DNA of 64,000 nt from Tetrahymena thermophila SB210 (Eukaryota > Ciliophora > Oligohymenophorea > Hymenostomatida > Tetrahymenidae), in the NCBI RefSeq assembly GCF_000189635.1, contig NW_002476027.1:1-64000 (forward strand), written 5' to 3'. A program made the position numbers and the translations under genes. Below are positions 51,165 through 63,763 of this stretch, one piece after another; the first letter of the stretch is position 1; every line of letters starts with the position of its first letter. Under the pieces are notes generated by a model. It did not search any database. It was given only the letters and a program-made list of their open reading frames with translations, and was not told the origin of the DNA.

Positions 51165-54100
51165 TTTGTATGTTTGTGTGTTTTGTTTTTTTTTTAATTT
51201 TAAGATAATAAATTGAATAAAAGGGTTTCGTGCTCTTTTTCCAACAGAATTTGATGAAATTGAATAAATATCCCTTTTTGATTACAAACTAAATCTCTTT
51301 TTCTTTTTGATAAGTCTTATTGAAATTTTTATTATCAATTTTATTCAAATTTAAAATGATAATTAGATTGATCAGACTTATTTTTATAAAAGCTTTACAA
51401 GCATAGTCATACTAAATATTTAATGTATTTGAATAAATGTTTTTTTCTCGAAATTCTATTTCAGCAGTACTCTTAAAATTCTTTTATTCATTTAATTTAT
51501 TGAAAGACATTAGTCAAAAGTAAAATATTTTTTTATTCTATCTGAAAAGAGAAAGAAAAAGAAAGTAAAGTGAGAGAAAAATTATATACCTTTAGTAAAA
51601 GTTCCCTAATTTCAATAAAATTTTGATATGAAAGGCAATTTGAGTAATAAGAGAGAGGGGATGGAGTGATCTTTTTTGTTTTGTATTTTATTTGTTTATT
51701 AATTTACTTTTTGTGGGTAGATCTAAATCAAAAATAACTAATATTTTTGGCAAATTATTTATATTAAAAAGTTTCTGTTTGACTTTGTTTGATTTATACC
51801 CCTCTTTTTTTATTTAGGTACCTTAGATTTCTAATAAGGAAAGAATATTATCAGTCGCCTAATCTATTATGATAGGAATAGAGTAGTTAAGTGTAAATTT
51901 TTTTATTTTTATTTATATTAATACTCACTATAATTTACCTAACATTAAATTGAATATTAATTTTCAATTTTACTTACTTAATTTCTTATTGTTTTTTGGT
52001 ATAATTCGCTTTTTGCAGTACAAACGCAAATAGCTTTAAATGAACTACTGCAAAATTCCAGCAACCTAGTTTATTTTTATATTTTTTAACATATTTATTT
52101 TTCTATTTCTAAAATATTCTTTAATATTAAAACTCCTTTTTTAATATTATTTTTTACTTAACTCTAATAAAGAAAGCTCTGATTATTTTGTAAAAACATT
52201 GTTAAATAATTAATATTTTGAAAATATCCACTCTAAGAGAAAGAAATTAATATTTTTTTTCTATCAATGAAGGATTGGTTGATTTCTTAAAATAAATATC
52301 AAATCGCATGATAGAAGAGTATGTTAGTAGCTATTTTTTGAATATCACCTAGAAATCAAGAGAACTAATTTTATAATTAACTAGGGGAAAAAATGTATTC
52401 AAAATTCGAAAAACAATTAATTAATCTGCATTATAAATTTTTTATTTTTTAGAACAGTTTATTTGCTTTAGTTATGAAATAATCTATTATTGCTATATAA
52501 ATTTTTTACCTGTTTAATATACTTTTGGATTATCATTTATCGCTAAATCAAGCTCGCTCTCAACTTAATCAAAAATAGTATTCTATTTTTATATATTTGG
52601 GGTCTTAAAAATTAAATTTTTGAGAGAAAAAATTAACTCCAATAGCTGCTTTTAGTATTTTAGATAATTAATTAGTATTATTTACTTACAGTTTCGTAAT
52701 TAATAAATATATATTAGTAGTCAAATTTAGCTAAAAAAAAATAACTATAGTCAAATAAGCAAATTTCAAAAAATAGTATCGCCATTCAATTGCTACAAAT
52801 AAATAATTAGAATATATTCAGATGTTTTTATTGGTATGTAAAATTTGATTTTTTTTCTTTCCTAAATTAAATTTGAAGAAATAAAAATATTTTTAATCAG
52901 CAGCTTTTCTTATTTCAGAATATAAAACTATTTTTTAATTTCCTCTATTTTACAATAATAAGTTTCCTTTTACATTTAACTCAATTTTAAAATTATTTAA
53001 AATAAAATATGTAATTTATTTAAAAATGTTGTAAAAAATACAAATTTTATTTTATGAAAATAATTGAAAACTCCTAAAACACTTCGATTTTATTAACTAG
53101 AAATTTACTCTTAATAAAATAAAAGGTATCTTTAGATAAATTGAAGATTTCTTATTTTTAACGATGTCGGATGTATATTACTTCACTAGAAATATCCCAC
53201 TAATGTAAAAATTATTTAAAGCAATTGGAGAAAAAAATCTTAATTTTTTTGCTGAAAAAAAGAAATTTATTTTGAAAAATATCAATTAACCCTCAAAAAA
53301 AATTTATTTTTAACTTGATTGTCCAAATCTTTTTGTAGACTTTGTTTGTTTAAAAGGATATCTTAAAAAATATACTTTTACTTCTTCAAAAATTAAGTTT
53401 TCCCTTAATTTATTTGAGTAAATTTTTATTTATTTTCATTTTTGAAAATGTCTAAGATGCGTGCACAAAAAATTTTAATTAATATCAAGAAAGAAATAAT
53501 TTCAGTAATAATAAAAAAGAATTTTTTTGAGATTATTTTTTGTTTCATCTTAAATTTGCCTTTATTGCTTAATTTAGATGCAATTTGATTAAGAAAAGTT
53601 GAAATTAAATTCAAAAATATTTTTGTTTATAATTTTTATCTCACCTAAACTTTTTTTTCTTATTTACTTTAGAACCTAAAAATTTTGCAGTGAGAAATTA
53701 ATTTGATATAACTAAACTTATTTTTTTAAGAAGAATGCAATTACTGTCTTAAGGCATTGAATACATCTCTAGCATTACAGAAAAATAAAAATGTCTCATG
53801 CTACATTAAATAATTTTTAAGATTTGAAGATAAAATTATAAAAACTATTTACTTATTAAATTTTGAAATAAATACATAGAGAACATATACAAATAAATAT
53901 TGATAAATAAATAAATAAATAATGCGATTATTGGAATTCTGAAAAAATATATAAAAATAAATGAATTATAAATGAATAGTGTAGCTTTCTTAAATTGTTT
54001 ATAACCACAAAAAAGTTTAATAGAGATAATACAAACAAACAAATAAAAAACTTACTAAATATTATAACAAATTTTATATTATAATTTTTATAGAATAAAA

Positions 54101-54563
54101 TAATATCAAATAATTAAAAAGATTTATAAAAGATTTAAGTCTTAAGGTTAAGGTTGGTTGGTTTATATTTTATAACAATATCCTTTCATCAAAGAGATAA
54201 AAGTATTTGGTGATATCAAAGCTTATCTAAATATTTTTCATAATTTTGTTTTACTATCTTTTAATATAGAAAAGTATCTTAATCTATGCAAGATTAAATA
54301 AGTACACATTATTGAGAAATTTAATATCGCATAATAAATAAATGTTCTTCATATCATATGCATTTTTATACAATAAGAGTGCTCAAATTGTGATCTGATT
54401 TTGGTAATTATATTTTTATTTATGATGTTTACTATTTTTGATTATCATTTTTAGAGAATGGTTGTTGCTATCTACTTTTTAACTAGTAAGATCATTGTAT
54501 TATTTGTAAATATATTAGTAAGATTATAAGCTCTTGAACTAACTAATTGTTATTATCATTAAC

Positions 54564-54604
54564 GAATAAATAAATAAACCAATCAATCAGTCAGTCAATC
54601 ATTC
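54564..54604. repeat. AATA/ATCA/GTCA tetranucleotide tract
   Basis: Units of AATA pass into ATCA and GTCA units (AATAAATAAACCAATCAATC). It is intergenic, about 265 bases downstream of the kinase stop codon. Confidence 0.8.
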
Positions 54605-54867
54605 TTCTATTCATATGATTAATTTGTGTTGTATTAACTATTTTGTGGTTGGTTTTATGCTCAAGTGAAAATAGAGGGATAGATAGATATTTATTTATTT
54701 ATGTATTTATTTTATAGGTTAAAGGAATAAGTATATAAATGTTAATAACTTCATACGTAAGACGTAAAGTAACTAAAAAGAGAAAAAATTAGTAACTTAG
54801 GTAGTATTTAGAATCTATTTTATATTAGATTTATTATATTATGTTATATTATTTTTAGCTTAATGTT

Positions 54868-57634
54868 TCATTTCTTACGGAATTTAGAAGAGTTACTCAA
54901 ATTACCTCCAGTTGGACTTCCTCCTAGAGATTGAGTCATGTAAGAGGTAGGGCTACTTTATCCTCCAAGCTCTTCGCATTTTGAAGGAGTGTGTTTCATC
55001 TATTTTTCAAAATTCATTTTATTTAATGAGTCCGAAAGTGGAGAGTTTTCTTCAGAGACATCATCAGAGTCTTCATAATACTCTTAATCTTTGCGCTCTT
55101 CTTAATACCCACGATACATGTTATTTTTTATAGCAAGTTTATGTAAATTTTTAGACTCTGATTTTTTATGAGCACTCTTTGGAGAATTATCAGCTGAAAC
55201 AGGATTATTTTTTAAATCGATACTCTCTGATCTTGGCTTAGAGAATTTTGAAGAGAGAGGTATAACACCTTTATCTGGACGTGGGGGAATGTTTGAGTTA
55301 GAACAGGTGCTTAAGCTACCTACAGTATCAGTTCTTCCATTCATAGCAGGAGTATTTGAATGAAGTTAGAGAGATCCTAACATATCTTATGAATCTTAAG
55401 ACCCGTTTTTGTTACGGACGTTAGCCAAATAATCTACTTCATAGTTACGTAGATTTTAAGTAGCAGGAAGATCGTTGTTTACAACTTCTCCACCATTTAT
55501 AAAAGGATGGTTAAGGCATTCAGAAGCAGAAATACGATTAGTAGGTTTTGGTTCAAGCATTTTCTTCAATAAATCTTTAGCTTATGCTGAGATGCTATCG
55601 AATTCAGGAGTGTCATAGCGTATTTCACAGGCTTTGTTTGCACGCAAAATTTATTTGTAATCTTTTCCTTAGAATGGCTATTTTCCTACTAGCAGTAGAT
55701 AAAATATAATTCCTGCAGAAAAAATATCACATTTAACATCATAAAAAGGATCTCCTTCCTAATTTGAATAAAAATATTTGTAAATTAAAACTTGAAAAAA
55801 AATTTTTAATTAGTAACTTCAATAGAATTACTGAAAAAAAATTATTGATTGCATTAAAATTAATGCTAATTAATTATAAAAAAAGTAACTTTAATGAAGT
55901 AATAGTTTAGGGTGTGTATGGCTATAAAATAAGATATTTGATAAATAATCAAGTCAATTAAATTAAATAAGTAAGTATTTATTAATATTTCTTATTTAAT
56001 AAGAAAATTGAGAAGATAATTAAATTGTCTATTAAAGCAATAGTAATAAATAGTTTTTATATGTGTTGAATTTTTGTAGTTAGTTTTGTAATAGTGCAAA
56101 AATAATTTATTAGCTTTTTAATTTCTTAAGATAGCACTACCTAATTTATTTATTAATATTTTATAATGAATAATCTAATGCTGATCTTGCAAAAAATTAT
56201 ATTGAAGAAAATATTTTTAATTTTTTCTAAAATCATAAATTCACTTTAATTTAAATAAATTATTTTGCTTTTCATTTTAATTTCTTTAATTAATTAATAA
56301 ATAAATAAATTAATGACTAAAAAGCTTAGAAAATAAACTGAAAATAAGTTTTTTTCGAAATTTTATGTTTTAAGTTTTAAGTTTTTTAAGTACTTAGTTA
56401 AATTAATTAGCTCTTAAGAAATGACTATTAAAAATAATCTAATTCTATAAAAAACAAAGTTTTAAATATGTTCTACTATGAAACTTTGAATTTATTATTT
56501 TTTGTTTAAGAGCTGTTTGCTATAGCTAATACTTAGCTTGTAATTTGCTTGAGTAGAATTAAGTAGTTTAAATATTTTGGTTTTTTTAAACAATTATATT
56601 AAATTAGAAAGGCTAAATGATTTTATATTAAGAAAGTTGCTTAGTTAATTATTTAGTCAAATAATTACCTTATATAATAAAACTTCAGGAGCCACAAAAC
56701 CAGGAGTTCCGCAACGTTTAAAGAGAATGTCTTTAATATCAGTGAAAGTAGCTAAACCAAAATCAGCAACTACTATGTCGTGGTCGTTACTCTTAGATTT
56801 AAGAAGAAGGTTTTCTGGCTTTAGATCTCTGTGCATAATTCCTTTCTGATGCAAATGATAGAGTGCAGAAAGGAGGTTGCGCATTAGATTACGAAGATCC
56901 TACTCATTAATTGTTCCTTTGTCGCGAACACGGTGAAGCAGTTCACCTCCATTTAATAGATCAACAACAAAGTAAATAGAGTTAGTAGTCTCATATACTT
57001 CATACAAATTAATCAAAAATTCACTGTGGAGATTTCTCATTATTCCTATTTCATTTACGAGAGACTCCTTACCCTTATGTTAACCAGCCATAAACTCCTT
57101 ATTGAATGCTTTAATTGCATATTATTGGCCATTTTCCTTTTTTGTGGCAAGATATACTTTAGCGAAAGAACCCTTTCCTATCATCTTAGTAACAATAAAC
57201 TCTTCATGGAAAGTTGACTGTATCGCTTTATAAATCAAAATATTTTTCCACTTTTTATAAAGATTTTAATCTTTAGTATAAATCTCCAGAGTCTTTCCAT
57301 TTCTGCACATCCTAAATCCGAAGAGAGGTTCTGAGCAGCTAGCTTCTATTGGTTTAGGTTCAACACTCACTAGCAAATCTAATTTAACACAGCATAGTTC
57401 AAGGACTCCTGAAATTTTATCAGTTTTTTCTGACTTGCACATATAAAGAGAGTCATCGTCTATAAGAAAGACACGCTATTTTGTCTTGCCGCTCTTCTTA
57501 GTTTTCTTCATCCATGTACTCTTAAGCTACGTATTTTTTATTTTGTCAATAGTTTCTTACCCTTTGTTAGGCTTAACCCAAATTTTCTTTAGGTTCTTGG
57601 CTGTTTCGTCATCAAAAAATGATACAGGTTTCAT
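54868..57634 (-). CDS. PH-domain serine/threonine protein kinase (CAMK type), 618 aa
   Basis: Two exons, 56669-57634 and 54868-55758, give 619 codons. Residues about 40-140 read as a PH domain ([20 protein letters not shown], then [10 protein letters not shown]). The kinase domain follows at about 155-410 with every catalytic motif: GKGSFAKV glycine loop, AIKAFNK (ATP lysine), [18 protein letters not shown], and [11 protein letters not shown]. The Glu-Ile and substrate-lobe motifs ([32 protein letters not shown]) place it in the CAMK/AGC-like group. The 200-residue tail is Ser/Pro/Asn-rich with many SP and TP sites and ends NSSKFRKK. It phosphorylates proteins on Ser/Thr, probably at membranes through the PH domain. 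The single intron is unusually long (910 nt, 55759-56668) and falls directly after APEVLLYK; the minus-strand frame that reads past it into VII is intron sequence. Confidence 0.96.
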
Positions 57635-57884
57635 CTATTTTATGATTTTAAAAATGGTTAGGACTACAAAAAAATTCTCTTGTTAATGAAAGTTTAAAGA
57701 AAAGATAGGGTAGAAAAAGTATTCTCAATAATATTTCTAGTTATGTGAGCCATTTGCTGGTTTGTTTGAAATGGAAATTTATTTTAAAGTGAACTGGAGG
57801 TATAGAGTGAGCTAAAGTAGAGGTAAGAAATAGAAGATTTAAAAAGTTTATTTATTTCAATTAATCATAACTAATAGCATTTGC

Positions 57885-57903
57885 AGCTCTGCGAAAGCTC
57901 TGC
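57885..57903. repeat. AGCTCTGC direct repeat, 11-bp period, upstream of kinase
   Basis: AGCTCTGC occurs at 57885-57892 and again at 57896-57903, separated by GAA. The copies lie about 250 bases upstream of the kinase ATG in the only GC-richer patch of that intergenic region. The spacing of about one helical turn would suit a dimeric regulator, but a role is only a guess. Confidence 0.5.
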
Positions 57904-58500
57904 TTAGCACACTCCCTCAGTCCACTATCTGAATGATTTTAAGATAAAAATGTATAAAATATGATCTGTCTTCTTACTTAAAATTTATCTATAAAATCTA
58001 CTACCGTCTACACAGTATTATATTTAGAGTTGGTAGCTCTTCTTTTTTATTGGTCTTTTTTATTATATTTTAACTATACTGAATGTTTTAAATTAATTAT
58101 ATTATCTATTCACACTTTTAATTTCTTACTTTTAAGTATATTTTTTTATTCTTTGCAAACTGACTAATAAAAAACCTGATTAAATTACTCTCTTGATTTA
58201 TTTATTGTTTGTTTGTTTAATTTTTTGTTAAGTGATTGATTGATTGCCTGTCTGTTTTTTTGTTTATTTGATTGGTTTTTTAGAGATTAATAACTTTATT
58301 TATTTCTCTCTTACTTGAAAAACTTTATTTATCGCCACCGTTTAATTATTTTTATTTGAGCATATGATAGAGACATAGTAAAAAAAATAAGGCAGTAGAA
58401 TAGAAAAATCATTTTTTAAATGGTTAGGTTTGAAAATTAAAAATTGAGATATCATATAATATTTAAATAAAAAAATTTAGATTTTTTTTATTTATTAATT

Positions 58501-58529
58501 TGTTTGTTTGCTTGCTTGCTTGTTTGCTT
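58501..58529. repeat. TTTG/CTTG tetranucleotide tract
   Basis: TGTTTGTTTGCTTGCTTGCT followed by further TTTG units. A run of the complementary type (AAACAAACAAGCAAGCAG) occurs at 63652-63670 near the right end of the window. Confidence 0.85.
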
Positions 58530-59889
58530 TAGTTTATATTTCAACCAGCTTTTATGATTACTATTTATCACTTTTGTAAATTAGTTAATTAACTTTAAAT
58601 TTTATGCAAGGGCAGTCACAAAATTTTTGATTCTACTTCTCCTTTCTTAATTTATCATAAGTTAGTGTATTTATTTATTTGATTTACCCTGTTAATGTAC
58701 TTTTAATATAAAATATTAAATTTTTTAATTTTACAATCTTCCTCCACTCAAATCTAATAAAACTTTATAAATTTTTCTTTCATTCTTATTTCATTTTTAT
58801 TTTTTCTTGATAGAAATTAAAATTCTTATTTGTATATTTTATATATTATTTTATTTTTATATTTAATTTATTGATTTATTTAAGTATTTTCCAATAAATT
58901 TATACAATTTGATACTAATTAATTTATAAAATATTAATTTTTTATCTATTTAAATATTATTTTACAAAATTGATGAAAATTATTGTAGTTTTTTCAAACC
59001 ATTTTTAAAAGCTCAAGTTTAATTAATTTAAAATTATTCTATTCAATTTACATGATGTTAGCTAGCAACTCATTTATCTTTAATAATTATAATTTTTACT
59101 TCATGCTAAAATTAAGAAATTAAAAATAACAATCAATCTATTAATTTTTTACATTTTATAGGTTAGGAAATAATATATTAATCTTTTCTTTTATATTTTA
59201 ATATAAATCTTTTTTTATTATTTTAATTTACAAATTTCCAACAATCAATCATTAATTTTTTTTATTGTTTTTGATAAAGTTTTTTTAATAAATATAAACA
59301 TTTTGATTAATCTGCTTAATGTTTGATTAAAAAAATTATAATTTATTTATTATTAGTTTTTATTAAAATTTTATATTGAGAAGATTAAAAATATTTTTAC
59401 AATAAATACTAAAAATCAAATTCAATCCAATCCAAAAGTATTCTTAAACCAAAATTAGTTCAAATAAAGTATATATTATTTAAATTAGTTGACAGTAAAA
59501 ACTAACGATTAAAAAAACAAATCAGCTAGACACTTACTACTTATCAAAGCAGTAAAGCTAGCCCATTTTTGCAATATTTATTTATTTTATTTTCTTGCAG
59601 CTCAAAAATGCATTATATGATTATATGGCAGGCATAAATTTATTATAAAAAAAATTCTAATTAATAAAAGCATTAAATCAGAAAATTAAGAGTAAAATAA
59701 ATTACAAAAAATTCTAAATAATTTACAAATAGATTTTTTAATAATTAATTATTGAATTATTTAAAAAAAAACAAAACTCTTTACTATTTTTGCATGAATA
59801 AATTAAAATTATTTTTTTGTTATAATTCAATTTTTTAAATTTTTGATATGCTTACTTTATTAATAAATATAAATTATATGAATAATTAT

Positions 59890-62184
59890 TCAAACTTAAG
59901 AGTTGAGCATGTTATTAAGCTTATTCATTATTGACTTTCCTTATCTGTAGTTAGTTTCTATTATAAACAGTAAAGTAAATTTTTAAAGTATCAAAAAATA
60001 TAAAGATAAATTACTGATGTTTCTACTTAGGTTACTGAAAAGGTTTACATTTAAGTCTTCATTTGGGATATCTATTTGGAATGAACCTTGTGAATTTTCT
60101 AGTAGCATTTATTCTTAAATTGTTTCAGGCTATTCTTTAATTATTTTATTATTTGTTGTAGATTCCTAACTTAAAATAGATGTCTAAGGATTTTTTTAAT
60201 TTAAGAGTGAGCTTTTATTAGTTTCGTTTAAAGTAGTTTTGTGTATAGAAGAAGTGCTATTTTTTTGCTCTCTTGTGACTTGCTCATTCGTTTGTTATAT
60301 CTTTACTGCTTTTTCTTAACTTCTTTCGATTTTCTATTAATAACTTGACAAGGAAAGACTTTCAATCTTTTAACCAGAGTTTTATAAATCATCTTTATTA
60401 ACTGCTTCCTTTAAATCTTTACTACTTGCTTATTTATCAGTACCCCTAGAATCGAACATTTGTTATTGGTTCATTGTACTTTTGATCATTTAACTTATAC
60501 TCTAAGACATTTACCTATTTCTATTGACCTAACTTTTAGGAGCACTGTCAATTTTAAAAAATAAGCTTTTAGCTAATTCATTTTGATTCTAGATATTTAA
60601 ATTAGATCTATTTGGCAGGTTACTCATACTTAAATTAATTACGGAGTTTTCTAATATATTAATATTAATTTGGTTCATAGGAACTTTGTTATGCCTACTT
60701 TGTAAATAGTTTTAGCAGACGATGTTTTTTTTTAGCTTTCCTGCTTCCCATAAATCATAATATTACTTTTAAGAAATAAATAAGCCATCTTTATTTTCGT
60801 CTGATAGTTAATAATCGCTGCTAATTTCTTTAGGTGGCCTATTTAATAAAAAAATAAATAAAAATGGAGAACATAATTTTTTTATTGTAATTTATTCACA
60901 TTAATTAATAATTTATTAACTTTTTTATTTTAAATAAATCTATACCAATATTCGTTAGTAATTGGAGCTGTTCCTCCAAATTTTTACTCGACTTGCGATT
61001 TATGAGTGTGCTTAAATAGTTTTTCAGGAATTCCATCCTTAGAAAAGTTTATTTTTTAAATAGTAGCCTCTTCTAAAAATCCTTTAATAATACTCCAAGG
61101 TAAAAATATAGAGGTTGGAGTATTTATGACATAAGTGGCAAACATTCTACTTCTATAATTACTAGAAAGATAAGTCATCAAACTTTTTAATGCCTAAATG
61201 GGAAGAGAAGAAACACCAATTTTATTTAAATTCATGATTACCACCCAGTTTTCTATTTAACCAGGAAGCATAGCATATTTAAGAATAAATTCAAAAAAGT
61301 AGGTCATGGACTCAAGAATTTCTTCAATTTTAATCTAATTATTTTTATTATATTTATAGAAATTTGATGATTGAAAACTTAATTTTTAATTTTGAAGTTT
61401 TATTACTTCGTGAACATTAATTTTTGATACATCTATAATAATAATTGGGCGATATCTATGGTCTCTTCCATGCATATAAAATACACCTTTCATCTATTTT
61501 TAAATAAAAAATTTTCATAAAAAATAATTAGCATATAATTACTAAATATTTCTCTATGCTATCTTTGTATTCTATTGGAAGTGTTTTTAATCTCCATTCA
61601 CTATGAGATTTTATTGTTTTTAGAGTTTTTTCATTTTTAAATTAGTTTGCATATAAAAAACGAAGTATATGTCCATCTTCCCACCTAATTTATCGAATGT
61701 TGAAATAAATAAATAAAATTAGCAAAATAAAATGATTATTAGTTAAAATTTAAATGTTTTTTTATCTTTTATTAATTTAAAATAATTAATAATTATAGAT
61801 AGTTCTACCACTCTGGAATTACAACATTATGTTTCGCTAGGTACTTTTTCATTTTTTCTATTTGACTATTCTCAAAATCATCAAATTCTACTTAACCTTA
61901 AAATATTCTTCTCAAAGCTTTTTCTTTAACACCTATTTTGATTTCTTACTCTGCAATAAATAAAAAAAATGATGACTAATAAGATCAATATTTTAATCAG
62001 TAGTTAGATTTGTTAACACATATTTAAAAAATAATCTTAGCAAATTCAATTTATGATTGGGTTATATAAAATTGAAAAATATATTAACGTACTAACTTTT
62101 ACCTTTAGGGAAATAGTAAAATGCTTGAGGAGGCATAAGTGGATTTAATTCTAATACCATTACATCTAAGTAAGCTTAATCCAT
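59890..62184 (-). CDS. Sec14/CRAL-TRIO lipid-transfer protein with long Q/N-rich tail, 620 aa
   Basis: Exons 62103-62184, 61809-61950, 61543-61684, 60946-61493 and 59890-60838 sum to 621 codons. Sec14-family proteins bind and present phosphatidylinositol or other lipids at membranes. Motifs in order: N-terminal helical part with WWEDGHILRFLYANQF (the CRAL-TRIO-N LLRFL motif), core HGRDHRYRPIIIIDVSK, IENWVVIMNLNKIGVSSLP, MFATYVINTPTSIFLPWSII, and the family ending KFGGTAP...EYWPP at about residues 296-308. The remaining 300 residues are Gln/Ser/Asn-rich (many QNSQ and NKSS repeats), typical of a disordered tail added in ciliates. Two junctions support the splice model strongly: intron 2 joins W and WEDG, and intron 4 joins EYW to PP. 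The lipid ligand cannot be told. Confidence 0.94.
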
Positions 62185-63763
62185 TTGTATTATTTATTTT
62201 ACTTATTAAGTTCTTATTTACTATATTCAGCTTTTTGATAAAACTTAATTAAAATTTACTGAAAAAAAATCAATGTTTAAAGATAACTAAAAAAAAATAT
62301 GATTGATATAAATAAATCAAATGCTAAAAGATTCATTAAAACAATTAAAAAAATCTTAAAATTAGTAAGCCATTAAGAAAATTGCAAAAATATAAATAGC
62401 AATTTCTCTTTGTAGTTAAATTAAATCAAAATGATAGTAACCTTCATAAAAACCCCAGATAGAAAGTGTTAATACACTTTTTAAATTTACTATAAATTGC
62501 TATTTCCTTTATAAATGAATTTTTTAGGAGCAAAAATATTAGAACATTAAAATAATTGATAATGATTTAAGATATTTTAATTTTATTTTATTTAAAATTT
62601 TTATAATAAATAGATTGATGTTCAGTTTATATTTTAGCACAAACACCTTATTAGAGGTAGTAAAAATAATTTTAAAAAAATAAATAAAAATCCAAATCAA
62701 TTGTACATTTAATAAAAAAATAATTTACAAAAATTTTTAGAATTTTTAAGTGATTTGCTAGCAAAGTAACATATATTTATAGCTTTTATTGTTAATAATA
62801 ATTATACTTAATAAACTCAATTTATAAATAATATTCTTAAATTTAGAGTTTAATAATAAATGTAAATTTAATTAATTATTTTTAAAATAAATGTTTATTC
62901 AATAATCCCATATTTTAAACAAAATATTTTTCGAAAACTAAAAAATAATAAAAAAACAATAAAAATGAATTGTAAAAAAGAGCACCCTTATTGATAAAAT
63001 ATCAAATAAAAATAGAAAGCTAATGAAATTGTATCTTTGATATCAAAGATAAAATGCACTAAAAAATAATTTTAAATGTTTGTGAAATTTCTTTAATAAA
63101 AAAGCTAGGCTACAATAATAGTTTCTGAAATATAGTACACTTAATTTAAATATTAAAATTTTGAATTATTTAATTTAATTTATTTTAATAACAAATTACT
63201 CATGTTATCAAATAAACCTTAACTAAAAATTATTGCATTTATAAAATAATTATTACTTATTAAATAATTTATTTAAGATTATTAAAAATAGTAAGTGTTT
63301 AATTTAAATATTAAAATTACTTGAGAAGTGAATAATTAAATGTTGTTTAATTAATTAATTTATTTGCTCTTTAGAAAGTATTCATAAAAATGTATGTTAA
63401 TTTCTTATTTTTTGATAAGATGTTAAATAATTAAATTTATTGAATATTTTTCTTGGTTATAAAGAAGCTTTATTTAGCATGATAAATTTCAATATTTATT
63501 TCTTTTTCAATCTGCAGCCATCTAATATTTTTTGAGAAACTTAGTTAATAATTTTTAATGATTAACAATTAACAGTGTAAAATTATATTAATTTTGTTAT
63601 TATTCATTTAATATTTTGCAAATTAATTATTAAGATTCCATCAATCAGTAGTAAACAAACAAGCAAGCAGTCCAATAAAATAATTAGGAATTAAAATTAT
63701 TGAAATAGAAATAGCATATAGCTTAATTCTAGATACTCTAAAAATACTATTCATTATAGTTAT
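62185..63763. other. Divergent intergenic region, 1.6 kb
   Basis: AT-rich sequence between the CRAL-TRIO gene and the gene at the right end, expected to hold both promoters. A palindromic TTTGATATCAAA lies at about 63035-63046. An AAAC/AAGC tetranucleotide run occurs at 63652-63670. No gene is visible. Confidence 0.55.

Larger units (their letters stand above)
50231..54867. other. Gene-free region, 4.6 kb
   Basis: This is the longest stretch without a supported gene. Short frames exist (plus 50588-50692, 34 residues starting MCKNATASK; minus 53426-53614 and 53845-54042), but none has family resemblance, a plausible splice partner or coding composition different from the AT background. It holds a TA/CA microsatellite at 51128-51163 and a tetranucleotide tract at 54564-54604. 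The promoter of the N/Q-rich gene is at the left and the 3' end of the kinase gene at the right, so only part of the length is explained. Confidence 0.55.
57635..59889. other. Intergenic region upstream of the kinase, 2.25 kb
   Basis: Contains the kinase promoter and the 3' end of the CRAL-TRIO gene. A patch at about 57878-57945 is clearly richer in G and C than its surroundings and contains a direct repeat of AGCTCTGC. TTTG/ATTG/CTTG tetranucleotide runs occur at about 58205-58280 and 58501-58529. A short stretch at 59520-59640 is also slightly less AT-rich. No ORF or tRNA is visible. Confidence 0.55.

Noticed and set aside
53426-54042. Two short minus-strand frames in the gene-free region
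   Set aside because: Ile/Phe/Lys-rich background composition and no supporting splice sites.
57026-57686. Plus-strand hydrophobic frames opposite the kinase N-terminus
   Set aside because: Shadows of the PH-kinase exon on the other strand.
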